Below, one piece after another: positions 35,701-47,600 of a DNA stretch of 64,000 bases; positions within the stretch are counted from its first letter, which is position 1, and the number at the start of each line of letters is the position of its first letter. Source of the stretch: Nicotiana tabacum (taxonomy: Eukaryota > Streptophyta > Magnoliopsida > Solanales > Solanaceae); the NCBI RefSeq assembly GCF_000715075.1, contig NC_134095.1:10340722-10404721 (forward strand), read 5' to 3'. The notes under the pieces were generated by a model. That model did not search any database. It saw only the letters and a list, made by a program, of their open reading frames with translations, and was not told where the DNA came from. The position numbers and the translations under genes are program-made.

Positions 35701-36530
35701 CTAGTATATCTTGATCGTTCTTGCACTCTTTCGCCATGACCAAGAATCAGATGGAGATTTTGGCAAAGGAGGAAGTAACAACAGTTTACGGCATAGACCA
35801 AACGGCCATCCTTCACAATGTGAGAATTCCTGAATAGCAGAGCGCCTTGGAAAATCTTGAAACTCAATCCTGTTCAAGCTTGAAGAACGAGAAAGGGTTG
35901 TCTTAGCTGTGGCAAATGCCTCATAGCTTATAGCACTTGAGCAGCGCGAAAAACGAGTACCAGCAGAGAGGAAATCCTCGTTATCTTCCTTTTCTTGATG
36001 TTCCTTGTCCTCCTTTTGTTGCATTAGCTTTGTGGATGTGAATAAATCTCCTGCTGTTGGCGAGAAACTCCAGTTGAACTTGTCACTTGAGATAGTTGTC
36101 TGTCTTCTGCATTTGGACTCCATGTATTTACTTATTACTATGGATACAAACACCTGTTGATAAAATCCACAAAATATCTTTCAGAAAACATAAACATATC
36201 ATAAGATTAATGCATTGAACTTGAAAGAAAAACTTGACTATAAATTATTACTTCCTCTTCATCATCATAATCATCGATTGCATCGTCTTCGTCTGAGATT
36301 TGAGTACTAGAATGTCTTTCCTTAAAAATGTGGCAATTGGCAAATGCATCCTTGAGAGTTGAAGAGAAGAATTTGCATCTCTCGGAGGGATTTGGTGATT
36401 CTTGCTTGGGAGAGAAGACCATGTTTGGAGAGTAAAATTCTTTGAGTGTTGTAGGTGAAAAGGTTCCCCAAAGAGAACTAAATACTTGTAATTTTTCTCT
36501 ACTGTTTTTTCCCTTTTGAAATTCTTGCAT
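35701..36530 (-). CDS. Plant-specific unknown protein (2 exons, 243 aa)
   Basis: Exon 1 is 36530-36252 and exon 2 is 36153-35701, with a phase-0 GT-AG intron of 98 bases. Exon 1 ends in an acidic run (DEDDAIDDYDDEEE) and exon 2 opens VFVSIVISKYMESK. The first half has Phe/Ser-Pro elements (WGTFSPTTLKEFYSP). The second has FNWSFSPTAGDLF, a Ser-rich RFSRCSSAISYEAFATAK stretch, and a C-terminal block with HCEGWPFGLCRK and LPPLPKSPSDSWSWRK. I recognise the C-terminal Cys/Trp/Pro block as recurring in plant uncharacterised proteins, but know no function. ATG 36530 was chosen as the only Met in this frame ahead of the conserved part; an upstream overlapping frame (from 36676) is in another phase and does not join exon 2. 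Confidence 0.7.
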
Positions 36531-36676
36531 GAAAATGGCCTTCCATCTTCTATGAACTTTTTTGGGTCTTTAATCTTTAAAGTGAAGACAACATTAAAAG
36601 AGCCGACCAAGGTATTTTCAAGATAATAACTGATGGCAACTTGGACTGCTTCTCTCAACCCACTAGGCCAAATCAA

Positions 36677-37156
36677 CTGACATCTCAGTTTCTTATTCTA
36701 TATATCTTAGTTATTGTTTCTATTTCATAGTAATGCTTCTAAATTTGTAGCCATTATTTTTCACTTCAACCTGAAGTCAAGGGTGAAAGAAGACACTACA
36801 CCAAACTATGACCACTAAAAAATCCTTTCAGATCTTATAACCTTATGTGAATATGGTATAAGAGATTAATCAATTTGACATTGAATCAGCTGAAAAGACG
36901 AAAATGATGTCATCAACAGAAATATTTTTTGGTATAATATTTTACTATTTACCAAACACTGTCCTTTTTCAGGATATCAACCTAAAGAATTTTTTTCATA
37001 GCTGCACCTTTTGAAGCTTAGTTAAAATACCATAAGTTAGTTTAGAATAATAAAACTACGTTTCACCACTAACACAATCATTTAGCTCTTCGCCAGTTCT
37101 CCAAAATTATAATCACTGTGTGATACAAAAACAAAGTTTTATTTTGGTAAAATCTA
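36677..37156. other. Spacer upstream of the 35701-36530 gene
   Basis: AT-rich; presumably contains its promoter. Nothing further recognised. Confidence 0.5.
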
Positions 37157-37270
37157 TAACAACAACAACAAACTCAGTGTAATCCCAATAAATGGGTCCA
37201 GGGAGGGTAGTATGTAAGCAGACCTTACCCTTACCTTTATAGAGATAGAGGCTGTTTCCGATAGACCTCG
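37157..37270 (-). mobile_element. SINE/RTE 3'-tail fragment
   Basis: (CAA)n, then CTCAGTGTAATCCCAATAA, then AGCAGACCTTACCCTTACC and GAGGCTGTTTCC: a diverged minus-strand copy of the same tail as 39974-40110 and 50510-50629. It lies just past the stop of the gene ending at 37444. Confidence 0.7.
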
Positions 37271-37443
37271 GATTTTGGTCAAATCTATCTTCCTACAAAA
37301 CAATAACAAGAAGAAGAGAAGCAGCTCTACCATAAGAAACTGCAACTCGAGAAAACTGATTTCTTGCCACAATGTTACAACATCTTCATATAGTGGAAGC
37401 AACAAGATTTCAAGGCGTATCGTCTATTTTGTTAGTGACAAAT

Positions 37444-40400
37444 TTATACACTGACAACACCAGACATCCATGGAACAATTACTGGTGCATTTGGGTGAGC
37501 ATTTCTGTATGATTCAGGATAGCGGTCCTTAAAATTCAACGTAGGTGTCTCTGCCTGCATTTGCAAATGAAAAGAGGAAGAGACGATTGACAACAGCTTA
37601 GTCTGCTAAATATCAAAATTTGCAAAGATAAGAACGGGAGGTAGTAAAGTTTGTGAAGGGAAAGCGCGCAGAACTTACATATTTTAGCCAACACTCCTGA
37701 TGCTTGTGTTGATAAATATCCGGAGAGTGGCATCCTGTCTCTGAGGGGCAGTAAACCCAAATGTTACATTTCTTTTGATTAGGTCTGGCATGCTTAGCTT
37801 GATTCAAACAAGCCATGCAACACTCATATGCAGATTTTTTATGGTGTGTAAGGCCCCATCTTACAGCAGCACCACCGTAATCAGTATGGAGTTCAGCATG
37901 ACACTCGGGAGGAAGCTGCTTGCCAGCTATGACTTCATCATCTGGAGAATATAAGTTTATAAGTTACTGCATAAGTATCTATAAGTAGAGAGGGTCTCCT
38001 TCTTTTGTTAATTTAACATAGCAAATTTGTGATAGAGAGGACATAATATGAGCACGCTTGATTGATCAAATTTTAAGCATCCATGCCTTCAATCAAAGAG
38101 ATGTTTTATCTTTTTCTTTTCTTTTGTACAACAAATAACAACTAAGCCTCAGTCCCAAACAAAGTTAAGACCGGCAATATGAATCCTCCCTTCTTTCTTT
38201 AATTCAAATCATATCATCATCATGCAAAACAAGAAAAAAGAGGAAAAAAAGAGGGGGAAAAGCAAATGATATAACAATAACAACAAAGACGCTTGCAAAG
38301 GAGAGGCGGAGAGGGAGGGGAAACGGAAGAATACTTTTCTTGCTCAAAAAACGGGAGATAACGAGAAAGCTGATGAAAGGTCTAGACCAAAACAAAAAAA
38401 AAAGAAACACATAAAATTTGGACTGAACAACTATCTCATTACCAAGTTCCTCTTCACCCTCAGGTTTGTCATCATGTTCTTTATTAGTGATCTGAACAGG
38501 TATCCAGAGACCAATTTCTTCAGACAGCTCACCCCAGTCATCCTCCAAAGCTCGTGCAAGTAAACCTGCAAGCAAGGTCACAATAGATATTACCTTCTTT
38601 TCTGAAAATTCCAGTGAACTAGAAATGAGAACTCCTTCATCATCAAAAGAAAGTTGAAAATACAAACTGTGGAATAGCAGTCATAAAAAGGACATACTAG
38701 CCTCCTCTGGGGAAATAGTTGAATTTGATGTTTTCTCATGAATGATTTCTGCAACTTCATTCAATTTTTCTCTTCGCCAACTTTCCACCGCATCTGTTCG
38801 ACAAAAACACCGTCAAACATGATAACCAGGAATTGTAAATGAAACACAGCAAATGAATGCATACAATAAAAATATCATAAGGAACTAATAATAAAAAAGT
38901 ATATTGCAGTCGATGCCCTTCTCCAAATATGTTTCGGTGGCTACTTCGGACTTCACATACACATGAATTCTTCTAAATTAAGTGGCATTTAAGTAAGCTA
39001 TCCGAGTCGATAGCAGTGGAGAAGGTGTAAAATACCTGGATCTTCCCCTAGGCAATAAAGTGGAGGAGAGGGAGCTTTAGCAACCAATAACGCAAAAGTT
39101 TGGGAGATGATAGGAAGGATGAAGGAAGCAGGTACTAGAAGTTTGGGAGAAGATAGGTGGGATGGATGGCAAAGGGAGGAAGAGTTTCCTTGATAAAGGC
39201 AATCCAATCGAACATTCCTAGAAACTTCATGTCTCTGTTTCCCATCCCACCTTCAGTAGCCAAGAAATGTTATGTTTAATCTAAAAAAGAAAAATACCGA
39301 GGAATGAATGGAGATGGAGATTTTCATTTGGAGTGTTGGGGGAGAGTCAAATCCCCTATTAGGAACACACGTTGGGTACCCGAAGATAAATAACTATGTT
39401 TGACTGAGCTCTCCCGAGAAAACGATTATAGAGGTTTGCAAATTAGGAGAAGGCTCTGTGGATGGAGGTGATTAATAAAAAATGGTTCCTAAAAGAGATG
39501 AGTTATTATTCTTAAAGAACAAGCTTATGGAAAGGGATCGTGAAGGAGAGAAAGGATGTTTCAAGATTCATTAGAATCATTATCACGAACGGGAATGCAG
39601 TCCATTCTGGCTTAATATTTGGTGTGATGATACTGTTCATAAAGACGACTTCCCTTGCATACTCTTCATTCCAAATACAAAGGAAGCCACACTTGCAGAG
39701 ATTGTTTCATAGGGATGAAGAATAAATAGCATAGAAAGCCCACAAGACAAGGAGAGTGACAAGGTGAAAAGACCCTGCACAAGCTATGTAACTATGAGAG
39801 AAGAAGATAAGATGGTGTATAGAAGGGACTTCTATCAAAATCCTTCGATATGAAGTCTTATTGTAGTGGAGGTGGGCCGTTGATAACTTTGGAAAGGATA
39901 AAACAAGATCTGGAGACAAAAACAAGGGGTGAAGACACAACAGGAAACATTGGAACATGAATTGTTGATAACTTCGGAAGAGTACAACAACAACAACAAC
40001 GACCCAGTATAATCCCACAAGTGGGGTCTGGGGAGGGTAATATGTACGCAGACCTTACCCCTACCCCGAAGGGTAGAGAGGCTGTTTCCAGGAGACCCTC
40101 GGCTCAAAAGGCTCAAAAAAAAGCAATAGGAGATAATATATTAGTACCATAAAAATGCGTAATAAAATAACAACAATATATAGGAGATACGAAATATGAA
40201 ATACAGGATACGAAATACGAAATACGAATTAGATGGCTGGTATAGTACAACTAGAAGGTAAAGCCCTGCATCAATAGACGACCACTGACATTCCTAGTCT
40301 AACTCCTAACTAGATAGTCTCTCTCAGTTGTGCTGTAGAAATATTCACCCTCTCCCCTAACCTACAACCTTAATGCTCGACCTCCATAATTCCCTATCAA

Positions 40401-43122
40401 GGGCCATGTCCTCCGTAATCCTAAGTCGCGTCATGTCATGTCTGATCACCTCTCCCCAATACTTCTTAGGTCTCCCTCTACCTCTCCGCGTGCCCACTAC
40501 AGCCAGTCGCTCACACCTCCTCACCGGTGCATCAGTGCTCCTCCTCTGAATGTGCCCAAACCATCTGAGTCTTACTTCCCGCATCTTGTCCTCCATGGGG
40601 GCCACACCCACCTTCTCTCGAATATCTGCATTCCTAATCTTATCCATCCTTGTATGCCCGCACATCCACCTTAACATCCTCATCTCTGCTACTTTCATCT
40701 TCTGGGTGTGTGAGTTCTTTACCGGCCAACATTCAGTTCCATACAACATGGCAGGCCTAACTACTGCTCTATAAAACTTACCTTTTAGTAACGGTGGAAC
40801 TTTCTTGTCACACAAAACTCCCGACGCTAACCTCCACTTCATCCACCCCACCCCTATACGGTGTGTGACATCCTCGTCAATCTCCCCGATCCCCTGAATA
40901 ACCGATCCAAGGTACTTGAAACTATCCTTCTTGGGAATGACTTGAGAGTCAAGCCTCACTTCAACTCCCGCTTCCGTCGGCTCAACTCCAAATTTGCACT
41001 CGAGGTATTCCGTCTTCGTCCTACTCAACTTGAAACCTTTAGACTCAAGAGCATGTCTCCAAATCTCTAGCCTCTCGTTGACGCCGCCTCTTGTCTCGTC
41101 AATTAGAATAATGTCATCAGCAAATAGCATGCACCATGGAACCTCCCCTTGAATATGATGAGTCAGTGCATCCATCACTAGGGCAAATAGGAATGGGCTG
41201 AGCGCAGACCCTTGGTGCAATCCCGTAATATCATGATTCGGAAGCTCCGACAACTCTCCATACTAGGACATACTAATTATATGTTTATGCTAAAGAATAT
41301 TAGTAGTATTTAGTTTTCAGCTTATGTTTAAACAGAAAAAGCGCATGGCAAAGCAAATCCAATGTTCCGCATGCTAGTGTAACACTCAAAACCAGTGTAA
41401 CAATTCTTTCCATCTGACAGCTTCCTTTTCAGAAGACCAAGACACCTGTTTCAGCTACACTTTTGTGAACTGCATTTAAAGAAAGGTTTCCGTTCGCCGA
41501 ATTCGGTAAAAGAAAACCTTAGACACTAGGACCAAATAGACATTAGTAAGAGATAAGATGACATAAAAGTCTACAACTAATACAGGCTTCAGTATAAAAA
41601 GTCAAGAAGTCTTCCCTGATAGAAACTTTAAGAATGCAGGCAAGGGCGGATCCAGCTTGCGACTTACAGGTTCACGTGAACCTAGTAGCTTTTGTTCAAA
41701 CAGTGTAAATGTGTTCCAAAAATTCATTAAGTATCTATAAATATTTAAATGTGAACCAGTTACTATTGAAAATTTACTCGAGGTCATTTCAGTAACCCAT
41801 AAACATTAAATTCTGGATCCGCCTCTGAATGCAGGTAGAAAAACAAGGATAGCACAATTTTATTAATATACAGAAATAGAAGGCACACTCACCTTGTAGC
41901 ATCGTTGCATCGGCATTGGCATTCACAGCTTTTAAAATTACTAGTATCTCGTCTGCTATCTTCCATTTAATATGCTGAGGTATTTGTTGCACCTTTTCAT
42001 CCTTCAAAAGTTCGATCTTTAAGCGATTTACCTTCATCATGTAAAAAGCATTCCTCATCAAGCAAAATCCACGTGAATATAGCAACATTCAGAAACAAGA
42101 TACCAAAATCTCAAATAAGGTCTTACCACGTTAATAAGTTCTATAGGTTCTAGTTGTTTCCGTAATTGAATTGACTCTTCCATTTTCCTAATCTGATCTG
42201 AGGTATACCTAAAAGCTGTATTCACAAAAAACATCCATTTATCAAACCAGCAACGAATATTCCAAGTAATCAACAAAAACCAAACAGGTCAACAGAATAT
42301 TCAGACTCAAGAAACAATTAATCAGGGAATGCCTAAAGCTAAAAGCTGTGGCAAAACTCAAAAGCCATGGATTCTATCAAACAAACATTCGACTTTCCAA
42401 GAAAATAACAAAATCAAAGCCAACAAGAAAATTAGGGTGCTAAAAAAGAAGCCAAAACCTGCTTGTTTAAAGAATCAAACTGTTCCTGTATGCTTTTTCT
42501 TTTAAAATCCACAGTCAAATAAAGGGTTGGGTCATAAAATAATCTGAGGTATAGCTAAAAGCTGTGGCAAAAGAACCCTTATTTATCAAACAAGCATTCA
42601 ACTTTCTAAGAAAGCAACAAAATACCAAAATGAGTACAAACAAAAGATTCAGAATCGAGCAAAGGGGACAATAAAAAATAATCTGGTTTTATGGGATATA
42701 GCTAAATATACTTAAACGCTGTGGCAAAACCACTCATTTATCAAACAAGCAATCAACTTTCCAGCAAAATCCCAAATGGGTAAACATAGAATTCAGAATC
42801 AAGACAACTTATTCATCCCAAAATAATATGGTGTACAGCTAAAAGCTGTGGCCAAAAGCGCTCTTTATCAAACAAGCATTCAACTTTTGAATAAAGAAAC
42901 CAAGGGGTAAACAGAAAATTCAGAATCAAGTAAAGGGTCATCCCTGTTTGAGTATAAATAGCAAGCCTTACCTGTTTGAGTATGATTGTAAGGGTACATA
43001 TATACAGAAGTGTAGAGAGAGTGAAGCACATAGAGAGCAACAAATATGTTGATTGAGCAAATAACAATCATAGTTCGCTTATATAAACACCATTTTCCTC
43101 TCCATTCTACTGCTCTTGCCAT
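37444..43122 (-). CDS. Membrane-anchored Cys-rich protein of unknown function (7 exons, 323 aa)
   Basis: Exon model on the minus strand: 43122-42972, 42215-42127, 42031-41893, 38793-38698, 38565-38443, 37941-37679 and 37554-37444. Every junction is GT-AG and the total is 972 nt. Start ATG 43122 (MARAVEW). Residues about 18-42 form one hydrophobic segment ([19 protein letters not shown]) after a basic N-terminus, predicting a type II signal anchor. A charged helical/coiled-coil stretch follows ([19 protein letters not shown], then [19 protein letters not shown]). Then come an acidic segment and a Cys-rich C-terminal domain encoded mainly by exon 6, with [15 protein letters not shown] and QECWLKY reminiscent of PAN/apple disulfide folds. 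It ends [14 protein letters not shown]. Likely lumenal in the secretory pathway (inference). Intron 3 (3.1 kb) holds LINE remnants and a MITE; intron 1 has duplicated acceptor-like units. Confidence 0.8.
39480..39715 (+). pseudogene. L1-type LINE remnant (post-RT region) in intron 3
   Basis: Translated pieces read [15 protein letters not shown] then, in a shifted frame, [13 protein letters not shown] and [14 protein letters not shown]. This resembles the region between reverse transcriptase and the zinc-binding domain of plant L1 LINEs (consensus-like lWkgI, VGNG, FW.D). Frameshifted and short. Its outer limits are uncertain; flanking 39240-39970 may belong to it. Confidence 0.5.
39974..41262 (-). 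mobile_element. 5'-truncated RTE LINE in intron 3
   Basis: Minus-strand frame 41253-40357 (about 298 aa) covers the reverse transcriptase from [11 protein letters not shown] through FADDIILID (the YxDD-equivalent FADD) to the C-terminus [16 protein letters not shown]. The tail (TAGGGGTAAGGTCTGCGTAC and a terminal GTT run) follows at 40110-39974. It starts inside RT, so it is dead on arrival. It parallels 48935-50629 over its whole length. It lies antisense to nothing: same strand as the host gene. Confidence 0.85.
41641..41826. mobile_element. Mutator-type MITE with 9-bp target duplication
   Basis: 186 bp, TIRs CAAGGGCGGATCCAG and, at the other end, CTGGATCCGCCTCTG (13 of 15 complementary). 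Flanked by perfect GAATGCAGG repeats (41632-41640 and 41827-41835). A 9-bp duplication is the hallmark of Mutator-like transposition. In intron 3 of the membrane-protein gene. Confidence 0.82.
42127..42900 (-). repeat. Diverged duplications of the intron 1/exon 2 junction
   Basis: A segment resembling the exon 2 acceptor recurs within intron 1: near 42338-42390, 42541-42620, 42697-42760 and 42833-42890, besides the genuine one at 42190-42245. Each has, on the minus strand, GTTTGATAAA, a short gap, GCCACAG or ATACAG, and CTTTTAGCTATACC (or a decayed form). Spacing is about 140-200 bases. Confidence 0.65.
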
Positions 43123-44370
43123 CGCCACTCACTTTCTCTTCTCTTCACTCCTCATTCCATCATCTTCTATCCACTCAATAAAACAAAGAAAAAGACACCC
43201 CAAGAATCTAGAGAATGTTTCTTAAGAATTCGTTGTTTGCTCTTCAAGGATCAGATAGATCGTTAGTAGCAATACTATTTTTACTTGATTGATTTTATTA
43301 AAACAATACGAAAAGTGGAAAACAGGGAGAGGAGATGAAGTAGCAAGTGCTATAGACTATAGTGTAACAATGGAGATTCTTTTTCTCCAGCAGCTGTCGT
43401 TAGTGAAATGTGTGTGTTTTGGGTCATAGGGGTTTAATTTATCAATTATAATTACTACTCCTCCGCTCCACTACTTAGGTAGAGATAATTATGATTTACG
43501 TGATGTAACGTGTGATAGTACGGGGAAACAAAAATGTCGGGGGAGAAAGATTATGTTTTTAGGGTATTTCGATATTGTCTGGTTTTGGTGTTAAAATGAT
43601 ATTAAAAGTTAGTTGTAAAAAGGCAGAAAAGGGAAAAGTCTTGGATCCAGAGGCAGAGCCGGCATTTGAAGTTGCTGGATTCGGAATTCTAACCTTCTTT
43701 GTGCTATTGGAACTTGGGTTCTAAAGTAAGAATTCATACCTATTCAATAAATTTCTCAAGATAAATATATGATTTGAACTAAAGCTATTGGGTTCTGCCG
43801 AACTCATTGTCGAAGCTGTAGCTCCGCCCCTTTCTCGGGGACTTTACTACTCAAGTACTCATAGTACATGTCATGTTAGAAATATTTGATTTACTTAAAA
43901 ATTACTAACATGGGAAGTGTAATATAATTTTGAAATCTTCTATAAAATGCTGCAAAATGAAAAGACACACCTATGAGTGAAATGATCTACCATTTTAGGT
44001 TTGGAATTTGCGTATAATAAACGGCTTTGCAAATAGTTAAATATGGATCTTAGCTGAAGTTAGTTCTCACTTTTTAAAGAAGTTATTTAAGAAGCCATTA
44101 GATGCAATTCTAATGTTATACTGCAAAAAAAAGCTTGCATGACTTGTAGAAATTATAGAAACTGGTAATATGTTACTAATAGTGTGCTTGGAGCTTTTTT
44201 GGGGCCAAAAATAATGTGTTTTTTTTTTGTTGCTAAAAGTGATTTTTCGCTAAAGATAAAGGTATTTGGCCAAACTTTTAGAAGGTTAAAAGGTACATTA
44301 AAGTAGAAGCACAAACAGTTTTTGGAAAATAAAAAAACTAGCTTCGTCGCAAAAGCCCTTTTTTGAAAAG
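43123..44370. other. Upstream region of the membrane-protein gene and old repeat sequence
   Basis: 43123-43400 presumably holds 5' UTR and promoter. Around 43640-43830 are GCAGAGCCGGC and GTAGCTCCGCCCC ends recalling a known Solanaceae dispersed repeat, but no clean TIR or duplication is seen. Confidence 0.4.
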
Positions 44371-44372
44371 TA

Positions 44373-44624
44373 CTCCCTCCGTTCACTTTTACTTGTCCAC
44401 TATGGATTTTGCAGGTCTCTTAAAAAATAATAAATTAAGTGCATAATTTACGATGATACTCATATTAATTGATGCATATTTTTAATGAATTTGAAAAAAT
44501 ATTTTGAAATGGTTAATTAATACTATGGTTATAACATAAAAAATATTATTTTTTGTTGATATGCGAAAAGTGACAAATAAAAGTGAAAATAGAATACTGG
44601 ACAAGTAAAAGTGAACGGAGGGAA
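44373..44624. mobile_element. Stowaway MITE (252 bp)
   Basis: Left TIR CTCCCTCCGTTCACTTTTAC and right end GTAAAAGTGAACGGAGGGA are complementary over about 27 bases. Flanked by TA (44371-44372 and 44625-44626). CTCCCTCCGT with a TA duplication is the Stowaway (Tc1/mariner-derived) signature. Confidence 0.9.
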
Positions 44625-44648
44625 TACTTTTAAGAAAAATATACTTGT

Positions 44649-47600
44649 TGTCACACCTCCTTTTTCCGCGCCCGGGGGGCGCAGGGGGAGTTTTTTCCAA
44701 TTAAAGGACAATCGAAACGGGATTGGTTTATTTATTTCAGAGTCGCCACTTGGGAGGTTTAGGGTGTCCCAAGTCACCAATTTTAATCCCGAATCGAGGA
44801 AAATAATGACTCTATATTACAGTCTGCGTACCAGAAATCCGGATAAGGAATTCTGTTAACCCGGGAGAAGGTGTTAGGCATTCCCGAGTTCCGTGGTTCT
44901 AGCACGGTCGCTCAACTGTTATATTCGGCTTATTTATCTGATTTTATACAAGTGTGAACCTATGTGCAAAATTTAACTTTTAACCGCTTTTATCATTTAC
45001 TGTTATTTTATAAGACTTGCAACGTCGTGAAAACATATCTCGAACCACGTTACATCAATGCACCCGTGGTTGTTGACATATCTCGACTCGGTTGAGATTT
45101 GGATTTGGGTCACATAAATGCGCACCCGAATTAAGGAAAATAAATTATTAAGACGCGCCTAAAGTAACTAGCGTATTGTTGTTTTGGGGAAGGCCGAAAA
45201 ATTCGCTAAACGGTCTGTCCCGAATTCTAAGTGTTAATATATATACAGTTAGAGGGCCCAGCAGTTGTGTACATTTTTTGTTTGACGAGGCTCGTCTCGT
45301 TCTACTTTTAAAAGGAATTTGCGACGTCATGGACATGCATCTCGAACCACGTCACAATCAATGTACCCGTGATTAGAAATACATTTCGAATCCGTCGAGA
45401 TTTGGATTTGGGTCACATAAATGCGCACCCGAATTTAAGAAGGTAAAATTATTAAATACGCGCTTAAAGAGGCTATCGCGTTATTATTTCTGGGAGGGCC
45501 GTGAGATTTGCTGAACGACCCATCCTGGAAACTGAATGCTTCGATAATATACATTTAACGAGGGCCCCGCAGCCTGCGCGTTTTTTTCTTGTTTATTTTC
45601 GTCGAGGCCCATCTCGTTCTTATTTTAAAAGGGTATCCTATAGCAACTACGTTTCTTGTCGTGTTTGTCTCTACCAAATGAAAACAGTAGATAGTCCTAA
45701 TTAATTATATGCTTGCAAGTTATTTACAACAGAATTCCGAGCGCTTGAGCAAAATCAGAAGCGCGGCCACGCACACAGTCAGCCGAGCGAAATTAAAGGC
45801 CCAAATCCAACCCACGCGTGATGGGCTAGACCTGGGCCATTGTTTGTCCGGGGCGGGCCTGCTGGGTCTGTTTTGACCCGGGCTCGACCTTCGTGGGGTT
45901 GAGATTGCAAACCCTGTTTTTTCTTAAATCATGGTTTAACAGTTATGTATGGCAATTTATCGGAAAAGAAAGAACTTAACTAGAGTGTACGATTGTCATG
46001 CTTTGCATACATTACAGGTTTATACTACACGATTAGACTAAGTCTAAGATACAACCCAATGCATTGGGAATACATTTAACTAGCAGCCTACATATACAAA
46101 CTGATATTCAATTACCATGCATTGATATCTACTAGGCGTGCAAGCTACTTCCAGCATCCAAACAAGAATAAAATTTTTTCTACATTACATGATATTTAAG
46201 GTAACAAACTATGTATAAAAAAACACATTCTTCAGGTCTTTTTATTTGTATTCATGCTCAAGTTTCCAATTACATCTGACAGTGTATTAGGTGTGTACCT
46301 GGTATAGAGAACAAAAAGAAGAAAGGAATGGTCAGTCGGGCAGTATGCAACAAACACAGCAGCAGCAGATACACAGCAACAGCACAGCAACAAATCAACA
46401 ATCCAAGTGTTTTCCACAGCCCACAGACAACCAGCAATATTTCCCAGAACAAAGAGAACCAGCAGATAGTCGAGTACCAAACAAGCAATCCCAGGAAAGA
46501 GTAAGGAAACAACAGCAATAACAGAGTGTTCAATGCAGCAACACCAACAGTTCAACAACCACAAACAGCTCAGTCAATGCAAACAAACGAACTTGGCCAA
46601 GACAGCTTGACCAATATGAACTCTTATGCAACTCTCAGACAGTGTTTGGTTACAATGTTTACTGGAAACTACCTTATGTTTTTCAGTTTTCTTTAAACTC
46701 ACTAGACCTCCCTTCAGACTAAAAGTTTCAGCCCCTTTTAAGTTCTGAAATGGCCTATTTATAAGCCAAACGACCCAGTGCAGCTAAGCTGCCTGGATGC
46801 TCCCACTTGCAGTCTGCCCATACCTATTAAACCCATGCTTAAACATCTTTTGATGCCAGCCATTGGTTCCCCACGCCTGGTTTTCTTTAATCAAGAGTTA
46901 TGGGCTCATTTTATTATTCATTTTAAGCCCCATACCCTTGTGTCTTGTTCCCCCATTGGTATTAGTTTAATCCCAAATTAGTACCCTACTTGTCAGCTCA
47001 TTTAAACTAATCGTTTTGTCCTTTTCAACACCCCAGAATACCCTTGTTAGCCCTTGATTATTACTGCCCTGCCCATTGCAGTATCAGGGCATTTTTGAAC
47101 TTCTGAAAGTTCAATTTCAGAATTGCCCTAGCCTGATTCTTTTAATTGTTTTTTACAATGTAGTTACAAACTAGCATTCATAGATAATGTCCAACACTCA
47201 AATCACAATACAGGTCCATTCAGTCAAGTGAGGTTGTACATATTAGAATATTTGAACATTCAGTCGTAGGAAGTTAATCGACGACATTTATCAGGTCGAC
47301 TATACTAATTATAACAGGTAATAATCAGTCGCTCATATAAACAATACGTTCAGGGACCTAAAGGGCTTCGGACAACTTTGGTCAATCACTGGGAACCTAT
47401 ATAAGTTAACTTATTTGACGATTAATCTAATCGACGAACATGTATATCACAGAGTACATTCAGAACACACACATAGAAAATCAATCGACCAAATAAAAGG
47501 TCTTTGCTAGAGATGGAAGAAAACAGAAAAAGTAACAGACGATAACCAATACTCACAACAACAAATCATGCTGACAACTTAATTAGAACTAAACAAAGGG

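Noticed and set aside
36248..36676. 142-aa minus-strand frame as the first exon of the unknown gene
   Set aside because: In a different phase from the exon that joins exon 2; the MQEF frame fits the GT-AG junction.
46291..46521. Gln-rich open frame as a transcription-factor fragment
   Set aside because: Lies inside the solo LTR, antisense to a CTG/TTG-rich stretch shared with other LTR copies.
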